DNA from: Paenibacillus polymyxa
GTDB lineage: Bacteria > Bacillota > Bacilli > Paenibacillales > Paenibacillaceae
NCBI RefSeq assembly: GCF_018614975.1
Contig: NZ_JAGGNR010000047.1
Span: 37,379 to 101,378 of the forward strand
Direction: 5' to 3'
DNA: 64,000 nt
Shown here piece after piece: positions 54,457 through 63,365 of the stretch (position 1 is the stretch's first letter; every line of letters starts with the position of its first letter). The translations under genes were made by a program, and so were the position numbers. The notes below the pieces were generated by a model, which was given only the letters and a program-made list of their open reading frames with translations, did not search any database and was not told where the DNA came from.

Positions 54457-55104
54457 TTACTTTTGTCTTTGTCGAACAGGGGCTGGCTTGGATACGGTGG
54501 ATCTTGCTGCCCATGCTTTGCGGTAACGATAGAGTACGGCTACGATGAGCAATAGGCCGATTCCTCCCACGATATATGCTGCATATTGATGAGCAAGATG
54601 GAATACGGCGTTCCACTGGGGGCCAAATATTTTGCCAATGCCCAGAAACAGTACAACCCAGAAGAGTGCGCCTGAATAGGCGTAGAGAGCGAATTTGCGA
54701 AAGGGAACAGCGGCTATGCCCGCAAAATATCCGGTGAAATGCCTTACACCCGGAATGAAATAACCGATGAAGATTAAGGCATTACCATACTTGGCAAACC
54801 ACTTTTGCGTTTTATCGAGCTTGTCCTGCTTCAGCAGAAACCATTTTCCGTATCGTGTTATAAAGGGCAGACCTGCTTTGGCTCCAATAAAATAAGTGAT
54901 GGTCATGCCAATCGTTGTTCCCAGAAAAGCCAGTATGGTGAGGATTCCGAAGTCGAGATGCCCCTTGTAGGAGAGAAACCCTGCGTAAGCCATCGTTGTT
55001 TCACCAGGAAAGGGAAGTGCGATGAATTCAAGCAACAAGCCAAAAAACAATACGCTGTATCCGTAGGACCCAAACAGATGTTGGATCTTCTCAAGCAATT
55101 CCAA
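54457..55104 (-). CDS. DedA-family membrane protein
   Basis: A 215-residue protein with about five helices and the DedA signatures FPGETTMAYAGFL and GYFIPGVRHFTGYFAGIAAVPF. Members act as flippases for undecaprenyl phosphate or phospholipids in envelope synthesis. Start at 55104 follows a purine-rich site (AGGAGAG). It is transcribed away from the polysaccharide deacetylase gene, with 240 bases between their start codons. That gap holds a small inverted repeat TGCTGA/TCAGCA at 55295-55312. Confidence 0.9.
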   Translation of the reverse strand: MELLEKIQHLFGSYGYSVLFFGLLLEFIALPFPGETTMAYAGFLSYKGHLDFGILTILAFLGTTIGMTITYFIGAKAGLPFITRYGKWFLLKQDKLDKTQKWFAKYGNALIFIGYFIPGVRHFTGYFAGIAAVPFRKFALYAYSGALFWVVLFLGIGKIFGPQWNAVFHLAHQYAAYIVGGIGLLLIVAVLYRYRKAWAARSTVSKPAPVRQRQK

Positions 55105-55344
55105 TAGATTTCACTCTCCTGAATACGGGGTGGGAGCATGAATACTCTCCAAGGTGTTTTAATGTGTTCTGCCTGTTCATTATGCTACCTAATCTGAAGC
55201 AAAGAATCAATCAGGCTACATAGCAAATTGTGAAAAAATATTAAACAAAATCACTTCTTTTTTCCATGTAGCCTCCATATAATTCTAACAAATCTGCTGA
55301 AGTCTATCAGCAAATTACTAGAGACGGTGGAGGTTGATTCGTAA

Positions 55345-56646
55345 ATGGTACAGAGACCGGAAATGAGAATCAAGGAAAAAGGGGAAATATCCGTAACATC
55401 CATACATACGTTTTTATCTGGACAATGGTCAGTCATTCTTGTGCAGATTGCGATATTGCTATGTGCATTCGCTGTATATGCAAGCACGGCTGATGCATCT
55501 CCTGCTTCCGGCTCAGGTGATCCGGTCCCACAAGATAAGAATACTCAAGACAAGGTAGTCTATCTGAGTTTTGACGACGGACCGGGTAACCATACCCGTG
55601 AAGTATTGGATATTTTGCGCAAGGAGAAGGTTTTGGCTACATTCTTTGTGCTGGGTGAGCAGGCAGAGCGTTATCCCGAGTTAATCCGGGGTCTTGTGGA
55701 GGATGGACATACTTTGGGCAATCATACGTTCAATCATCAATACGAACAGCTGTACAGTGATTTTAAAGTGTTCTGGAAACAGATCAAGCAGACAGAGGAA
55801 GTGCTGGAGCGTATAACGGGTTTCCGTCCGAATCTGGTGCGAGCACCAGGCGGTACCTACGGGCATTTTGACCAGAGTTATTTTGATTTGCTGCAATTGG
55901 GTGGGTACACCGTCATGGACTGGAACGTCGACAGTGGGGATTCCAAGCGTAAAGGTGTTCCGGCCAAAGAGATCCTCAGCAATTCGACCAAAGTACCTGC
56001 GGGAGCACGTTCGGTCATTGTACTGATGCATGACGGTGGTGCACATGCTGAAACGGTAAAAGCACTTCCGGGTATTATCCAATATTATCGTGATCATGGA
56101 TATCGTTTTGACACCATAAAGAGTACGGATCAACCAGTTCAATTCCGTGTACATCCAGATGGTAAGTATAAGGCCCGGAAGGCGCCGGGAAAGGCCTGGA
56201 TCGCAGAGCATGTAGAAGCGAATGCGACGTTGTGGCTTGCAAGCAAGAAGCTAAAGGTAGAGGTAGGATTGGCTGCGGCTACTTTGCAGCCGGGTGAGTT
56301 CCGCATGGAGGGTCAACGAATCATGGTGCCTTTGCGTACTTTCATGAAAAAATTCGGGGGCAGCACTCGCTGGGACCCGGAAACAAGAACAGCCATAGCA
56401 GTATGGAAGGAAAGAACGATTCATGCGGACAGTGTGAGCGGAACACTGACAACAACAGGGGCAACTGAAACGGGAGCCGTACAGAGTCAGGGGGGAACCA
56501 TCTGGGTTCCGTTACGTGAGTTACTGGAGCAGATGGGGTTGAGGGTGAATTCCTTAACCAGTAATGAAGCAGAGTGGACGGTGAAGGCGGGTGCTTCCAG
56601 ATCCATTTCGGCAATGAACAGCATATTGAAGTATAAAATGATCTGA
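55345..56646 (+). CDS. Polysaccharide deacetylase with copper amine oxidase-like C-terminal domain
   Basis: A 433-residue exported protein; a hydrophobic segment at about 29-47 could be a signal or anchor. The NodB domain (about 70-265) shows YLSFDDGPG, HTLGNHTFNHQ, RAPGGTYG, DWNVDSGD and VLMHDGG, the five catalytic motifs. It should remove acetyl groups from peptidoglycan or a related glycan. The C-terminus (about 300-425) is a copper amine oxidase N-domain-like module (MVPLRTFMKKFGGSTRWDPET), the same kind as in the protein at 27881. Start at 55345 with GGTGGAGG upstream. Confidence 0.9.
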   Translation: MVQRPEMRIKEKGEISVTSIHTFLSGQWSVILVQIAILLCAFAVYASTADASPASGSGDPVPQDKNTQDKVVYLSFDDGPGNHTREVLDILRKEKVLATFFVLGEQAERYPELIRGLVEDGHTLGNHTFNHQYEQLYSDFKVFWKQIKQTEEVLERITGFRPNLVRAPGGTYGHFDQSYFDLLQLGGYTVMDWNVDSGDSKRKGVPAKEILSNSTKVPAGARSVIVLMHDGGAHAETVKALPGIIQYYRDHGYRFDTIKSTDQPVQFRVHPDGKYKARKAPGKAWIAEHVEANATLWLASKKLKVEVGLAAATLQPGEFRMEGQRIMVPLRTFMKKFGGSTRWDPETRTAIAVWKERTIHADSVSGTLTTTGATETGAVQSQGGTIWVPLRELLEQMGLRVNSLTSNEAEWTVKAGASRSISAMNSILKYKMI

Positions 56647-56748
56647 AGAAAGTCATTCTTGCAGGACTATTCTATCTACTTTCGGGCAACACTGAATCAT
56701 AGATTACTATGGTTCAGGAATGCTGATGAACGGAAGGAGATCAGAGAA

Positions 56749-57738
56749 ATGTCTTATATCCGAATGGAGCATGAACATGCTGTTGAATTGTTAAACAGGG
56801 TCATGAAACGTGTTGAGAGTGTGATTATTGGTAAAAAAACAGAGATTCGTTATGTCCTCACTGCAATGCTCAGTGGAGGTCATGTACTTCTGGAAGATGT
56901 GCCGGGTACCGGGAAAACGATGCTGGTTCGTGCCGTTGCTTCTGCGCTGGACTGCTCCATGGGCCGGATTCAATTCACGTCCGATGTCATGCCGGCAGAT
57001 GTTACGGGCACTTCAATCTATCATCCACATACCGCTGAATTCAAGTTTCGGCCCGGACCTGTCATGTCCAACGTTGTCCTGGCTGATGAAATAAATCGCG
57101 CTTCACCACGCACTCAGTCTGCCCTGCTGGAGGTAATGGAAGAACGACGTATTACGGTTGATGGCACAACCTATGCATTGCCACGCCCGTTCTTTCTGCT
57201 GGCGACACAGAACCCGTTACAGTTTGAGGGTACGTACCGTCTGCCTGAAGCGCAGCTGGATCGATTTATCATGAGAATTGGACTGGGTTATCCCGATCCG
57301 GAACAGGAATTGGAATTGTTAACTCGCATGCAAGGTAGAGAAGCGCTTGATGAACTTCGCCCTGTCCTGCTTGCTGAAGAGGTCGTAGCCATGCAGCGTG
57401 AAGTCAAACAGGTACATGTTGATCCGGTCGTCAAACAGTATCTGGTGGCCGTAGCTGTAGCCTCTCGCAGCCTTCCGGCGGTCAGACTGGGCATCAGCCC
57501 GCGTGGAACACTGGCCTGGATGGCTGCGGCGCAGTCATTTGCCTATCTTCAAGGACGCAGTTATGTCATTCCGGATGATGTGAAAGAGGTGGCCGTGCCT
57601 GTCCTTTCCCACCGTATTCAATTGAAGGCCCAGAACAGAGCGGAGGTTTGGGGGCAAGTACAAGTCATTGAAGAAGCATTGTCATCGGTCCCGGTACCTG
57701 TACAAATGGCATCACAGGGAAGGGGACGGAGGCAATGA
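56749..57738 (+). CDS. MoxR-family AAA ATPase
   Basis: A 329-residue ATPase with Walker A in EDVPGTGKTML, Walker B VLADEINRASPRTQ, a sensor-1 region TQNPLQFEGTYRLPEAQLDRF and a C-terminal lid. MoxR proteins act as chaperones with DUF58 partners. Start at 56749 follows GGAAGGAG; the frame is open upstream to 56659 without a site. It overlaps the next gene by 4 bases (ATGA). Confidence 0.9.
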   Translation: MSYIRMEHEHAVELLNRVMKRVESVIIGKKTEIRYVLTAMLSGGHVLLEDVPGTGKTMLVRAVASALDCSMGRIQFTSDVMPADVTGTSIYHPHTAEFKFRPGPVMSNVVLADEINRASPRTQSALLEVMEERRITVDGTTYALPRPFFLLATQNPLQFEGTYRLPEAQLDRFIMRIGLGYPDPEQELELLTRMQGREALDELRPVLLAEEVVAMQREVKQVHVDPVVKQYLVAVAVASRSLPAVRLGISPRGTLAWMAAAQSFAYLQGRSYVIPDDVKEVAVPVLSHRIQLKAQNRAEVWGQVQVIEEALSSVPVPVQMASQGRGRRQ

Positions 57739-59012
57739 CTGCGCTGGGACAACGTATTGTGAGTGCTGTCTTGGTGGTGGCTTTGGCTTCCTTGTATCAG
57801 TGGCATGGGGGCAAAGCGGCGTTGTTTCTATCCGTTATGGCTTTCTTGATGTTCACAGGAGGTCTGCTTCTCCATTGGTTCGGACCACGGCGTATTCACA
57901 TCCGTCGGAAAATACATGCGAATCGGATTGAGGCAGGCGAGCGGGTGCGGGTTCAAGTCGAGTTGGAATTCGATTGCCGCATTCCATTGTTATGGATCGT
58001 TCTGTGTGAGAATTCACCTGCAGGTGTTCATCGCAAATTAATTTTTCCGGGACTACGGCGACAATTTTCCTATCAATATGAATGTTCCGGGTTACGGAGA
58101 GGAGTCTACAGATGGGGTACGGGCAGATTGTATTGGGGGGATATGCTTGGCTGGAATACTCTCTCTGAAGAGACCGCAGGAGGTACCCCCTTAATTGTTG
58201 TTCCTCAAGCAACGGCTTGGGGGAAGGGGGATTCGGTAGAATTCGCAGCGATGATCGAAGGGACTCTGTCGGAGCGAAGAAATAGCCAGGGTAACCGTAG
58301 CCCTGAGTTCCGTGAATATCAGCAGGGTGACCCACTGGGACGTGTACATTGGAAAAGTACAGCCAAAACGGGGAAACTTCAGACCTTTCTGCCTGATACC
58401 ACGGATCTAGCCTCGCTCGGCATCCTTGTGTATGAAGGCGCGTCGGGTTATGACGTAAAACAGCGGGAGGACATGGATGCATCTGCTTTTGAACGAGTGG
58501 TTCGTGCAGCTGCCCGCTGGATTCATACCGCTGAGCGGGATGACATTCCTTATCATCTGTGGATGGAAGGCGGCGATAAGAGCTATGATGCACAAGATCA
58601 ATGGCAACATGGCCCATTCCATGCAGATGATGAGAATCATGGACTGGACAAGTTAGCGGGGGCACGAATATCCAAAGCACAATCAGCCTCTGTTTCACTC
58701 CGAACGGAGATGCTGGATGGACTAGCGAGTGGATCGCGAATTGTGGTTCTCACAGGCAAGATGGATCAGGTTCTGGCCGAATGGATCATAACTGCAATCG
58801 GGTCGGGTTATCGTGTAGAGGTGCAATTGACTGAAGCGAACCAGAACCAGAACCAGAACCTATTAAGATCAACGGATAGAGTGATGAATGGATTGGGAGA
58901 TGACAGCTCAAGCTTGGAACTTGTTCGTCACAGCGGGGTGCCGATCCACGCAGTTACAGACGTTGCGTTATCTTCATTGGGAAAGGTGGAGGTAACGGAT
59001 GTGGGAGCGTAA
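57735..59012 (+). CDS. DUF58-domain membrane protein
   Basis: A 425-residue protein with two N-terminal helices (about 10-45) and the DUF58 motif FREYQQGDPLGRVHWKSTAKTG at about residue 195. DUF58 proteins partner with MoxR ATPases. It has an in-frame hexamer repeat (positions 58838-58859) coding for repeated Asn-Gln near residue 370. Overlaps both neighbours, as expected for a coupled operon. Confidence 0.9.
   Translation: MTALGQRIVSAVLVVALASLYQWHGGKAALFLSVMAFLMFTGGLLLHWFGPRRIHIRRKIHANRIEAGERVRVQVELEFDCRIPLLWIVLCENSPAGVHRKLIFPGLRRQFSYQYECSGLRRGVYRWGTGRLYWGDMLGWNTLSEETAGGTPLIVVPQATAWGKGDSVEFAAMIEGTLSERRNSQGNRSPEFREYQQGDPLGRVHWKSTAKTGKLQTFLPDTTDLASLGILVYEGASGYDVKQREDMDASAFERVVRAAARWIHTAERDDIPYHLWMEGGDKSYDAQDQWQHGPFHADDENHGLDKLAGARISKAQSASVSLRTEMLDGLASGSRIVVLTGKMDQVLAEWIITAIGSGYRVEVQLTEANQNQNQNLLRSTDRVMNGLGDDSSSLELVRHSGVPIHAVTDVALSSLGKVEVTDVGA
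58838..58859 (+). repeat. Short hexamer repeat in the DUF58 gene
   Basis: Three full and one partial tandem copies of AACCAG, coding for Asn-Gln pairs. Copy-number change would not shift the frame. Confidence 0.85.
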
Positions 59013-61287
59013 TGGTAATAAAGCCGTGAACCAGAATTCTGTGACAGACATAAAGGATGAGGGATATGTTATCGTACCTGTCCTGTACAAAATTTTTATT
59101 TCGGCCATTTTACTTATACTGTCTCTGGAGTGGATATATCCTGTTACATCATCAGATCAGCAGGGCAGTGAACGGTTCTTGTCCGTAATGGCGGGATTAA
59201 CGGGAGCATTGTTGCTCGCGGGGTTGATTCGTACAGGATGGATCACCGGAGTACTGATCCGATTATTCATTGCACTCGCTGCTTTATGTCTGATGTACGG
59301 AGGAAGTGATCCGGCCCGTTGGGCGGTTGCATACCCGGTAATACTTTCAGCGGATATGGACACGTTTATAAATAACTGGCGATTCCACTCGATTAGTACA
59401 GAAACGAGAGGTTTGTTCATGATGTGCGGCTGGAGCATGCTCATGGCTTCTGTGCAATCCCTCGTATTGTTACGTCGAAGTGTTATGCTGTTTGGCAGTG
59501 CAACGCTGCTCTATTTGCTACTGCTTGAATCCTTTGCGGGGCTGGATGTGTATGCTTCAGTGATGCGGTCTGTCCTATGGACTTTTCTTATTCAGGCTCT
59601 GCTTCAGCTACTACGTCTCAATGGAGGAGTCACGACTCCGAGTTATCGTGGCAGCCCCTATGGCCGCTGGAGTGCAGTAACTATCGTTGCTTCCGCAGGT
59701 ATGGTGCTTCTCTCAGCGTTACCTGGCCAGTTTGTTTCCATTCCTCAACCGGAACGCATATCTTTGGAGCAGATGGGTGAACGCATAGCTCGCTGGGCAG
59801 GTTATACACAGCATAGTAGTATCCCTGCTGCAACGGCGGTCACGGGATATAGCACAGCGGACGCGCCTATGGGAGCACCGTTGGTGCAGGGGAACTCCAT
59901 CTTTTTTATAGCGAGGAGTCCGAAAGTGACGTATTGGCGAGGGGAGACCCGTTCATATTATAACGGTAGTACTTGGAGTGACCCGGGTCAAAGCTTCGAA
60001 ACGGCAAGTCCATCCGGAATGCTGCGTGCTGATGGTTGGGAGAATCCAACCTATTGGAATCGCATTCGCCAAACCATTACGATGCAGCGAGAGTGGAAGG
60101 GGCCAAATCCAATCTTTACGGGGGGCATACCGGTCAACGTATCGTTCCAGGATAAGAACAAGGATAATCAGGAGAACATGTTTTCTTTGCTGTCTAATCG
60201 CGATTCGGCAACATTGTGGCTCGCGAGCTCAGGAGACGATAAGATAGTTAAAAATTATTCGGCAGACGTCATGGTTCCTGTTGCAACACCTGAACAGTTA
60301 CGTCTGCTTGAGGAAACGAATAAAGGGAAAGATCAGGCAGCCATTCGGAGGACCTATCTGCAATTGCCTGCATCACTCCCCGGTCGAGTGCAGACGCTTG
60401 CCAAGGAAATCATTCAAGGCAGTGAGACCCGGTATGATGCTGTGCAGGCTGTAAAGACTTATCTGGCTGCTCATGCCGAGTATACGTTGGATACCCGTAT
60501 GCCACCACGAGGAACAGATTTTGTGGACGACTTTCTATTCGTCACACGGCAGGGGTACTGCAATCATTTCTCCACAGCTATGATTGTGTTACTTCGTTCG
60601 GAAGATATCCCCGCACGCTGGGTTAAAGGTTTTGGTCCTGGAGTAGCTGACCCGGATGCACTTGGTCAGTATGTGATTTCCCAAGGAGATGCACATTCCT
60701 GGGTAGAGGTATATTTTCCGGGTGCAGGCTGGATGCCGTTTGAGGCCACGCCAGGCTTCACCATGGCGCAAGGCGCGGGCGAAGGTGTCGCAGCGCTCGC
60801 CGGGCCGCAGCCTGTTGCGGAGAATCCGCCGTATATGAGCGGCGGATTGGCTAACGCGGGCGCATGGCTGCTCGCCCGCGCACGGGCTATTGCCGCGGAG
60901 CCATGGCTCGCGGCAGCCCTTGTGGCAGCGGCCCTGCTGGGTGCCGCTGCTCTGGTCCGCATGCGGCGGTTACGCCCCGCGCTGCGATTAGGGCTGCTGC
61001 TGGCGTGGCCGCGCAGCAGCTTTCCGGACCGTGAGCGGCTACTGCGTGCCGCCGCTCCGGTCTGGGCCGCGCTCGCGCGCCGGTACGGCCCGCGGCCGCC
61101 GGGTATGACGCTGCGTGAATATGCAGCGTCACCGGCTTTGGCCGCAGGCGCGGACGGCGCGGACATCGCGCGGTTTGCAGCCGACTGGGAACGGCTGCTG
61201 TACGGGCCAGACCGTCCGCTGCGCGCGGACAGTCTGGACTTCCTGCGCCGGGCGCTTCGTCTGGCCCGGCGGTTGCAGGCGTTGTAA
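58999..61287 (+). CDS. Transglutaminase-like membrane protein (TgpA type)
   Basis: A 762-residue protein. Five to six N-terminal helices (about 25-240) precede an external domain with a transglutaminase core (about 490-610): RQGYCNHFSTAM with the Cys, DAHSWVEVYFPG with the His, and WMPFEATPGF with the Asp. A final helix near 630-655 and a cytoplasmic tail follow. With MoxR and DUF58 it forms a known type of cluster of unclear role. The last ~175 codons are strongly GC-rich (many GCG, CGC and CCG codons), unlike the rest of the gene. It overlaps DUF58 by 14 bases. Confidence 0.9.
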   Translation: MWERNGNKAVNQNSVTDIKDEGYVIVPVLYKIFISAILLILSLEWIYPVTSSDQQGSERFLSVMAGLTGALLLAGLIRTGWITGVLIRLFIALAALCLMYGGSDPARWAVAYPVILSADMDTFINNWRFHSISTETRGLFMMCGWSMLMASVQSLVLLRRSVMLFGSATLLYLLLLESFAGLDVYASVMRSVLWTFLIQALLQLLRLNGGVTTPSYRGSPYGRWSAVTIVASAGMVLLSALPGQFVSIPQPERISLEQMGERIARWAGYTQHSSIPAATAVTGYSTADAPMGAPLVQGNSIFFIARSPKVTYWRGETRSYYNGSTWSDPGQSFETASPSGMLRADGWENPTYWNRIRQTITMQREWKGPNPIFTGGIPVNVSFQDKNKDNQENMFSLLSNRDSATLWLASSGDDKIVKNYSADVMVPVATPEQLRLLEETNKGKDQAAIRRTYLQLPASLPGRVQTLAKEIIQGSETRYDAVQAVKTYLAAHAEYTLDTRMPPRGTDFVDDFLFVTRQGYCNHFSTAMIVLLRSEDIPARWVKGFGPGVADPDALGQYVISQGDAHSWVEVYFPGAGWMPFEATPGFTMAQGAGEGVAALAGPQPVAENPPYMSGGLANAGAWLLARARAIAAEPWLAAALVAAALLGAAALVRMRRLRPALRLGLLLAWPRSSFPDRERLLRAAAPVWAALARRYGPRPPGMTLREYAASPALAAGADGADIARFAADWERLLYGPDRPLRADSLDFLRRALRLARRLQAL

Positions 61288-61448
61288 CACAAGGATGTTA
61301 CAACGTTACACCAAAGCTGCGAATCAGCTGCATACAATCGCTATCGCTTTCCAATAGAGCTTGGCCACTTGTGGGCAGATGAAGATCACCATTGGCTGGC
61401 ACATTGTTCTTTAAATGCAGCGTTTGGTTCATCGCTGCCTAGCACACA

Positions 61449-61490
61449 TAAGACGCCTTTCGCGCTGCACCGCGAACGAGGCGTCTTTCC
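61449..61490 (+). terminator. Terminator-like hairpin after the transglutaminase gene
   Basis: Stem AAGACGCCT/AGGCGTCTT with inner TTCGCG/CGCGAA. The T-tail is only TTT. The rest of the 379-base gap between genes holds the guaA promoter and nothing else I recognise. Confidence 0.6.
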
Positions 61491-61606
61491 ACGATCAACC
61501 ACTTGAACCAGCATCTTGCTGTCAAGCTTTTCTATTCGGAATTTCATATTTAGAGGCATTTGGTAATCCTGTTTTGATATGTCGAAAAAAGGAGTTTCGC
61601 CTTTCC

Positions 61607-61636
61607 TTGACGGTATGTTTTGTCGTTGCGTATAAT
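61607..61636 (+). promoter_or_regulatory. Sigma-A promoter of guaA
   Basis: TTGACG at 61607-61612 and a perfect TATAAT at 61631-61636 with an 18-base spacer. No purine riboswitch is visible in the leader. Confidence 0.75.
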
Positions 61637-61666
61637 TAGTTTCATTGAATTGAGGGAGGCACGGTT

Positions 61667-63205
61667 ATGAATAAGCAGAATGAGATTGTGGTTGTCCTTG
61701 ACTTTGGGGGCCAATACAACCAGTTAATCGCCAGAAGAATCCGGGATCTTGGCGTATACAGCGAGCTTTTGCCGTATAACACACCGGCGGAAAAGATCGC
61801 AGAAATGGCACCAAAAGGAATCGTATTTTCGGGTGGGCCGTCCAGCGTATACGCGGAGAATGCTCCACACGTGAACCCGGGTGTCTATGACCTGGGCTTG
61901 CCAATCTTCGGGATCTGCTACGGAATGCAGCTTATGGCCCAACAGCTCGAAGGTAAAGTAGAACGTTCCGAGAAGCGTGAGTACGGTAAAGCAGACCTTG
62001 AGTTTGCCGCTGGATCTACACTGGCAAAAGGCATTGAAGGCGAACATACGGTATGGATGAGTCACGGTGACCACGTGGTTACACTTCCTCCAGGTTTCAA
62101 ACTGGATGCAGGCACGGAAAGTGCGCCAATCGCTGCCATGAGTGACGATGAGCGTAAATTGTATGCTGTCCAGTTCCATCCGGAGGTACGTCACTCTGTT
62201 CGCGGTAACGACATGATTCGTAACTTCCTGTTCGAAATCTGTGGTTGCGAAGGCAACTGGACGATGGAGACATTTATCGATGACACCATCAAAGACATTC
62301 GTGAAAAAGTGGGCGACAGTAAAGTACTGTGTGCGCTCAGTGGCGGCGTGGATTCTTCCGTTGTAGCTGCATTGCTTCACAAAGCCATTGGTGATCAACT
62401 GACATGTATGTTTATCGACCACGGTCTGCTGCGTAAAGGTGAAGCAGAAAGTGTAATGGAGACGTTTGTCGGCAAATTTGACATGAAAGTTGTCAAAATT
62501 GATGCACAAGAGCGCTTTATGTCCAAACTGGCTGGCGTGGATGATCCAGAACAAAAACGTAAAATCATCGGTAACGAGTTTATTTATGTATTTGACGAAG
62601 AGTCCAAGCAGTTCGATGATTTTGCATTCCTCGCGCAAGGTACACTGTACACAGACATCGTAGAAAGTGGTACAGCGACTGCACAGACCATCAAATCCCA
62701 CCACAACGTGGGCGGTCTGCCTGAGGACATGAACTTCAAACTGATCGAGCCACTGAGCACGTTGTTCAAGGATGAAGTACGTAAAGTGGGTACCGAATGT
62801 GGTCTGCCGGACGAAATTGTACACCGTCAACCGTTCCCTGGTCCGGGTCTTGCGATCCGTGTTCTTGGTGAGGTTACTGAAGAGAAACTTAAAATTGTTC
62901 GTGATTCAGACTACATCCTGCGTGAAGAGATTGCCAAAGCCGGTCTCGACCGCGAAATCTGGCAGTACTTCACAGCCCTGCCTAACATGAAGAGTGTTGG
63001 CGTTATGGGTGATGCGCGTACGTATTCCTACACAGTAGGTATCCGTGCTGTAACATCCATCGACGGTATGACTGCGGACTGGGCGCGTATCCCTTGGGAT
63101 GTGCTGGAGAAAATCTCCGTGCGGATCGTTAACGAAGTTGATAACGTTAACCGTATCGTCTATGATGTAACATCCAAACCACCTGCAACGATAGAGTGGG
63201 AATGA
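61667..63205 (+). CDS. guaA: GMP synthase (glutamine-hydrolysing)
   Basis: A 512-residue enzyme that aminates XMP to GMP. The glutaminase domain (about 1-195) has GICYGMQLMAQQL with the nucleophile Cys. The synthetase domain shows the ATP loop SGGVDSSVVAALLH and the C-terminal dimer region ends with VNRIVYDVTSKPPATIEWE. Normal length. The 3' end carries GAGTGGGAATGA (63194-63205, including the stop), the core of a known integration site. Start follows GGGAGG. Confidence 0.97.
   Translation: MNKQNEIVVVLDFGGQYNQLIARRIRDLGVYSELLPYNTPAEKIAEMAPKGIVFSGGPSSVYAENAPHVNPGVYDLGLPIFGICYGMQLMAQQLEGKVERSEKREYGKADLEFAAGSTLAKGIEGEHTVWMSHGDHVVTLPPGFKLDAGTESAPIAAMSDDERKLYAVQFHPEVRHSVRGNDMIRNFLFEICGCEGNWTMETFIDDTIKDIREKVGDSKVLCALSGGVDSSVVAALLHKAIGDQLTCMFIDHGLLRKGEAESVMETFVGKFDMKVVKIDAQERFMSKLAGVDDPEQKRKIIGNEFIYVFDEESKQFDDFAFLAQGTLYTDIVESGTATAQTIKSHHNVGGLPEDMNFKLIEPLSTLFKDEVRKVGTECGLPDEIVHRQPFPGPGLAIRVLGEVTEEKLKIVRDSDYILREEIAKAGLDREIWQYFTALPNMKSVGVMGDARTYSYTVGIRAVTSIDGMTADWARIPWDVLEKISVRIVNEVDNVNRIVYDVTSKPPATIEWE
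63194..63205 (+). other. Putative attachment site (attL core) at the guaA 3' end
   Basis: GAGTGGGAATGA spans the last codons and stop of guaA. As I recall, this 12-base word is the direct repeat reported for guaA-specific genomic islands. A site-specific recombinase gene begins 160 bases away. The matching right end is outside the window. Confidence 0.6.
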
Positions 63206-63317
63206 TCTGGGTATTTTTTAATTGATTATTGACTGAGAAGCCTTGCTGTAAAAGGATTTTTAGACAACGATTGAAGAGCACATTTCATTCACCTGCAACT
63301 ATTGGTCTTCAAAAATT

Positions 63318-63365
63318 ACTCTCTTTTATTTGTGTTATTCAAACAAATAGAGGGGAGTTTTTTTG
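63318..63365 (+). terminator. Terminator hairpin overlapping the integrase ribosome site
   Basis: Arms ACTCTCTTTTATTTGT and ACAAATAGAGGGGAGT pair over 16 bases (three G-U pairs) with a 9-base loop, followed by TTTTTTTG. The 3' arm holds GAGGGGAG, the likely ribosome site of the integrase gene. Confidence 0.75.

Noticed and set aside
60666..61337. A 223-codon Arg/Ala/Ser-rich frame antisense to the end of the transglutaminase gene
   Set aside because: It results from the local high GC, which removes stop codons. There is no ribosome site or motif.
61288..61666. Purine riboswitch in front of guaA
   Set aside because: The conserved loop and junction sequences of the purine aptamer are not present; only a sigma-A promoter and a terminator-like hairpin are seen.
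61724..62830. A 368-codon open frame antisense to guaA
   Set aside because: It mirrors a highly conserved gene, has no ribosome site and shows no family motif; open antisense frames are expected in such coding DNA.
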